Positions 3,926 to 7,330 of a DNA stretch of 7,330 nucleotides are shown one piece after another (within the stretch, counting starts at the first letter, position 1; every line of letters begins with the position of its first letter). The position numbers and the translations under genes were made by a program. Source of the DNA: Moraxellaceae bacterium UBA2477. GTDB lineage: Bacteria; Pseudomonadota; Gammaproteobacteria; Pseudomonadales; Moraxellaceae. Below the pieces are notes generated by a model. That model made no database searches and was not told the origin of the DNA. It was given only the letters and a program-made list of their open reading frames with translations. The stretch is taken from contig DDPD01000045.1 in NCBI GenBank assembly GCA_002342025.1, positions 13,497 through 20,826 of the forward strand. The letters run 5' to 3'.

Positions 3926-6925
3926 ATGAGCATCCCTGTATTTCGCGTGGCGGCCATTGCTGTCACCTTGGCTACGACTTTGGCCCTTACCGCGTGTTCG
4001 CGCCCAAGTACCAGCGATGGCAATGGCACAGCAGGCCGAGTCAATAACGGTGCCTGCATTAAGCCCGATGCCAATGCCCGCAATAACATCCTCACGGCCA
4101 TTTTTGAGGCCAGCGCCGGCGATACCGTGTTGCTCTGTGAGGGCAAGTTCGATATGCCGACCGGCTTGCTCATTAACAGTAAGCCGGGCCTGACGCTGAA
4201 AGGCGCTGGCATGAAGAAAACCTTCCTGAACTTTGCCAAGAGCGATAGCGCCGAGGGCATTAACGCGTCCTATTCCGACGGCCTGATTCTGCAAGACTTC
4301 ACCGTAGAGGACACCCCGGGCAACGGGATTCGTATTTTCCGCTCGAATTTCATCACCATGCGGGGTGTGCGCGCGCGCTGGCATGATCTGGCGGGTCGCG
4401 ATGAAACGGACCCCGGCTACACCCCGCGTTCGGATGTGGGCGCGTATGCGCTGTATCCGGTGGAGACGCGCCATATTCTGATGGAAAACTGCGAGGCACA
4501 TGGTGCATCGGATGCCGGTGTTTATGTGGGCCAGTCCAGTGACATCATCGTGCGTAATTGCTTGGCCACCTATAACGTGGCGGGCTATGAGTTTGAGAAC
4601 ACCTACCGTGCCATTTTCGAAAACAACGTGGCCACGAAAAATACCGGTGGCTTCCTGATTTTCGATTTGCCTGACCTGCGTCAGTACGGCGAAAAGAACA
4701 TCGTGCGTAATAACAAAAGCTTCAACAACAACACCGAAAATTTTGCGCCCATTGGCAATATTGTGGGCCTGACACCGCGCGGTACCGGCATGCTCATTTT
4801 GGCCTCGGACCAGCTCGAAATTTACGGTAACGAAATTTACGACAACGACACCATCGGCATCGCCATGGTGAATTTTGGGCTGGTAGACAATAAGTATCCG
4901 GATCTGCGTTATGACTTCTTCCCAGAAGGCGTGGAGATTCATAGCAACACCTTCCGCAACAACGGTAGCAATCCGCAGCAACCCAATGCGGATCGTGGCG
5001 TGGCCTCTGCCTTGCCATTACTGCTGCGGGTCAAGAACTTTGGGCGCGGTGCCGACATTGTCTGGGATGGCGGTGAAGACACGCCCAACGGCTGTACCGA
5101 ATACCCGAAAGACAAAGACGGTGTTCCATTAAATGAGTCAAATCCGAATGAGAAAGACCGCTATGAAGCGCGTGTGGATGAGCGCGGTCGCCCGAATTGG
5201 GATCGTTCCGATAAAGAGCCAACCTGCAAATACAACGCGTGGAAGTTCAATGCGCAAGGCAAGCTGAAAAAGCCGGAGAATGGCCTGTGCATTACCAATA
5301 ACAAGCACGATGGCAACCCGCTCACTACGCCGTTCCTGAACGCCAAGCTCAACCGCACGGACTTTGGTCCAGAGTTGGCGCAGCAGCTCATTACTCCGGG
5401 CTCAACCGATCTGGCGCCGCATAATTGCGACCTGCCGACGCGTGCGTTGCCGGTGCTGAAATTGCCCTACGTGCCCGTCAAAGAGGCTCAGCGTCCGTCG
5501 GATGCTGAGGTGCAGAAAGTCTGTTCCGCCGTGAAGCCGGGTGAAGTGAACTGGGCTGCTTTGGAAAAGTACAACTGCCCTGAGCTGAGTCAGTATGGCT
5601 TGTTCTCGGACCCAAAGAGCCCGCTCTCGGCCGGTAACGGCAAAGACGGGGTGATGCCTTACGAGTTAAACAGTACGCTGTTTACCGATTACGCCAGTAA
5701 GTATCGTGTGATCTTTTTGCCTCCGACTACGCCAGGCAGTGCCACAGCGAAGCAGGCTAAATATCAGGACAGTCGTGAAGGGATCACTGCAACTTTAGAT
5801 TTCCCCGTTGGTACCGTGATTTCGAAAACCTTTACCTTCCGTAAGGAAGATGCTGACGGTAATTTACTCAGTGAGAACGTGGTGGAAACGCGCTTGCTGA
5901 TTAAGCGTAAAACCACGGCGGGCGTTAACTGGGTGGGCTTGCCCTACGTCTGGAAAAAAGATGCCAGTGGTAACAACACCAAGGCTGTGCTCAGCCTGGC
6001 GGGTGATTCAGTCTCGGTGAGCTGGGACTACCGCGACCCTAATCCGAACGTGAAGAAAAATGGTGCGCGTGCGCGCTACACCGGTTCGGCAAGCCAATAC
6101 ACCGTGCCAGCGGCACTGAACTGCATCAGTTGTCACGGTGGTGATGATCGCGAAGCAGGCTCGGCGCCTATTGGCCCCAAAGCCCGCCTCATGGATCGTG
6201 GCATCAACAAAGATCTGAGTGGTGAAAATCAACTGGCCTTTATGGTGCGTAAGGGCTGGCTTGATAAGGTGCCAACCACACACGATGCTAAATCGCCTGT
6301 TTGGGATTTGCCGGGTAGCACGGGGCAAACACCGGGCTCCGCCATGGATGTGCATCTGCGCGTGCGTGCTTATTTAGAAGTGAACTGCATGCATTGCCAT
6401 AACCCCAATGGTGGCGGCTCGAACTCGGGTTTGTTCTTAGACAGTTTCCGGACAGTGGACAAACGCTATGGCATTTGCAAAAAGCCGGTGGCAGCAGGGC
6501 GCGGTTCCGGTGGCTTCAAGCATGACATCGTGCTGGGGCAAGCGGGCTCATCTATTTTGCCATTCCGCGTAGGCTCGGCTGAGGCGGGCATTCGTATGCC
6601 TTCTATTGCACGTACCGTGGTGCACGGCGAGGCCTCTGCTTTGATCAATGATTGGGTTGATAATCAGCTGTCGGCTGTGAACAACGAAAACGATGACTTG
6701 GTTAAAAATGAGGAAAATTGCAACGACAGCGAGCTGCCAATTTTGGTCACCGAGCTGCTGCCCGGTGAGTTGTTGCAAGTGATTGCTCAGTTGCAGAAGT
6801 TGGGTAGTGGTGGCTTGTCTGCGGATCAACTGGCTGGGATTTTGCAGGGCATTGCCGGTTCGCCACGCATGAGCTCGGCGGATCAGCGCCGTGAGCAGTC
6901 CATGCCGAAGCGCGTTTCGCACTAA
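3926..6925 (+). CDS. Lipoprotein fusing a parallel beta-helix to a diheme cytochrome c region
   Basis: The 999-residue product begins with a lipoprotein signal (MSIPVFR, hydrophobic core, lipobox LTAC with C24; Ser at +2 does not signal inner-membrane retention). Residues about 44-350 form a right-handed parallel beta-helix with recurring turns such as GIRIFRSNFITMRGVRA, NIVRNNKSFNNN, LEIYGNEIYDND and VEIHSNTFRNNG. A hydrophilic, Cys-containing linker (about 360-510) follows. The second half holds MPYELNSTLFTDYASKYR (577-594), a beta-rich part, and two heme c sites: C733-IS-C736-H737 and C821-MH-C824-H825. M891 in IRMPS may be an axial ligand. A Leu-rich tail (about 937-999) ends the protein. 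From memory, the halves match TIGR03805 (beta-helix) and TIGR03806 (SO2930-type diheme cytochrome), usually neighbouring genes of unknown function. Twelve further cysteines could form disulfides. It is followed by its own terminator. Envelope electron transfer is inferred; the substrate is unknown. Confidence 0.88.
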   Translation: MSIPVFRVAAIAVTLATTLALTACSRPSTSDGNGTAGRVNNGACIKPDANARNNILTAIFEASAGDTVLLCEGKFDMPTGLLINSKPGLTLKGAGMKKTFLNFAKSDSAEGINASYSDGLILQDFTVEDTPGNGIRIFRSNFITMRGVRARWHDLAGRDETDPGYTPRSDVGAYALYPVETRHILMENCEAHGASDAGVYVGQSSDIIVRNCLATYNVAGYEFENTYRAIFENNVATKNTGGFLIFDLPDLRQYGEKNIVRNNKSFNNNTENFAPIGNIVGLTPRGTGMLILASDQLEIYGNEIYDNDTIGIAMVNFGLVDNKYPDLRYDFFPEGVEIHSNTFRNNGSNPQQPNADRGVASALPLLLRVKNFGRGADIVWDGGEDTPNGCTEYPKDKDGVPLNESNPNEKDRYEARVDERGRPNWDRSDKEPTCKYNAWKFNAQGKLKKPENGLCITNNKHDGNPLTTPFLNAKLNRTDFGPELAQQLITPGSTDLAPHNCDLPTRALPVLKLPYVPVKEAQRPSDAEVQKVCSAVKPGEVNWAALEKYNCPELSQYGLFSDPKSPLSAGNGKDGVMPYELNSTLFTDYASKYRVIFLPPTTPGSATAKQAKYQDSREGITATLDFPVGTVISKTFTFRKEDADGNLLSENVVETRLLIKRKTTAGVNWVGLPYVWKKDASGNNTKAVLSLAGDSVSVSWDYRDPNPNVKKNGARARYTGSASQYTVPAALNCISCHGGDDREAGSAPIGPKARLMDRGINKDLSGENQLAFMVRKGWLDKVPTTHDAKSPVWDLPGSTGQTPGSAMDVHLRVRAYLEVNCMHCHNPNGGGSNSGLFLDSFRTVDKRYGICKKPVAAGRGSGGFKHDIVLGQAGSSILPFRVGSAEAGIRMPSIARTVVHGEASALINDWVDNQLSAVNNENDDLVKNEENCNDSELPILVTELLPGELLQVIAQLQKLGSGGLSADQLAGILQGIAGSPRMSSADQRREQSMPKRVSH

Positions 6926-6946
6926 GTTTTATTGCGGGTGTTTATG

Positions 6947-6990
6947 AAGGCCGGGCCACGATTATTGATCGGGGCCCGGCCTTTTTATTT
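6947..6990 (+). terminator. Strong Rho-independent terminator after the beta-helix/cytochrome gene
   Basis: AAGGCCGGGCC (6947-6957) and GGCCCGGCCTT (6973-6983) pair perfectly over 11 bases around a 15-base loop, followed by TTTTT (6982-6986) and then ATTT. It lies 22 bases past the TAA. Confidence 0.9.
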
Positions 6991-6995
6991 ATACT
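6965..6995 (+). promoter_or_regulatory. Probable gltX promoter overlapping the upstream terminator
   Basis: TATACT (6990-6995) matches the -10 consensus at five of six bases and is followed by the GC-rich discriminator GCGCGAC (6996-7002). The best -35 is TTGATC (6965-6970), four of six, at a long 19-base spacing and lying in the terminator loop. The -10 is good and the -35 weak. Transcription would start near 7002, giving a leader of about 28 bases before gltX. Confidence 0.5.
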
Positions 6996-7029
6996 GCGCG
7001 ACTCGTGATTTTTCGGTGAAGCCCAGCCC

Positions 7030-7330
7030 ATGACTGCCCTGACCAAACCTGTTCGTACCCGTGTTGCTCCGTCGCCAACGGGCGACCCGCATGTGGGCAC
7101 CGCGTATGTGGCGCTGTTTAACGTCTGCTTTGCGCGCCAGCATGGCGGGCAGTTCATTCTGCGTATTGAAGATACCGATCAGCAGCGCTCCACGCCGGAA
7201 TCGGAGCAGCAGATTCTGTCGTCGCTGAAGTGGCTGGGCTTGAATTGGGATGAGGGTCCGGATATCGGTGGCCCGCACGCGCCGTATCGGCAGAGTGAGC
7301 GCAGCGCGATTTACCAGCAGCACGCGGAGA
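7030..7330 (+). CDS. gltX: Glutamyl-tRNA synthetase, N-terminal part (3' end outside window)
   Basis: The first 100 codons of a class I glutamyl-tRNA synthetase are present; the frame is open to the window end. The enzyme attaches glutamate to tRNA-Glu in the cytosol using ATP. The start of the Rossmann fold shows RVAPSPTGDPHVGTAY, with the HIGH signature as HVGT at residues 21-24. Then come LRIEDTDQQRS (residues 44-54), which binds glutamate and tRNA, and WLGLNWDEGPD followed by GGPHAPYRQSER. The TGDPHVGTAY and GGPHxPYRQSER wording is that of the Pseudomonas/Thermus-like GltX subgroup, unlike E. coli (TGYLHVGGAR). The family is about 470-495 residues, so roughly a fifth is visible; the KMSKS loop lies beyond the window. 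The ATG at 7030 is the first in frame after the promoter, with only a weak GGTGAA (7015-7020) upstream. Confidence 0.95.
   Translation, partial: MTALTKPVRTRVAPSPTGDPHVGTAYVALFNVCFARQHGGQFILRIEDTDQQRSTPESEQQILSSLKWLGLNWDEGPDIGGPHAPYRQSERSAIYQQHAE

Noticed and set aside
3830..4981. A 383-codon open frame on the minus strand opposite the beta-helix coding region
   Set aside because: It covers the 5' part of a clearly coding plus-strand gene, shows no recognisable domain in its translation, and would run across the gene start and its upstream region. It is best explained as a shadow frame.

Overview
The window reads as ordinary chromosomal DNA of a gammaproteobacterium. The support is a purF-metZ gene order like that of Pseudomonas, an LpxL/HtrB-type acyltransferase (a Gram-negative lipid A enzyme family), a GltX N-terminus of the TGDPHVGTAY type seen in Pseudomonas relatives, and a lipobox plus signal peptides fitting a two-membrane cell. 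GC looks moderately high by eye. I cannot name the genus. I see no transposase, integrase, CRISPR array or phage gene.

Layout. (1) 1-2591, plus strand: the 3' end of purF (purine synthesis), metZ (O-succinylhomoserine sulfhydrylase, methionine synthesis) and an LpxL-family acyltransferase that overlaps metZ by 4 bases; probably one operon. (2) 2592-2838: a stand-alone tRNA-Val(GAC) with a clear sigma70-type promoter, a GC-rich discriminator, a leader hairpin and a strong terminator. (3) 2850-3209: a small VanZ-like membrane protein starting just after the tRNA terminator, with little room for its own promoter. A 13-bp terminator hairpin separates it from the convergent next gene. (4) 3266-3766, minus strand: an exported glycine-zipper protein with Gln-Pro-Val-Tyr repeats. 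(5) 3926-6925, plus strand: a 999-residue lipoprotein joining a right-handed parallel beta-helix to a diheme cytochrome c region. It is divergent from gene 4 across a 159-base region holding two inverted repeats. (6) 6947-7330: a strong terminator, a probable gltX promoter, and the 5' end of gltX (glutamyl-tRNA synthetase), cut by the window end.

Most of these are housekeeping genes with clear family assignments. The least understood is the beta-helix/diheme cytochrome lipoprotein. As I recall, its two halves are usually separate adjacent genes of unknown function; here they form one polypeptide. That makes it an envelope-anchored redox protein with a possible carbohydrate-binding or other ligand-binding scaffold, whose substrate cannot be read from the sequence.
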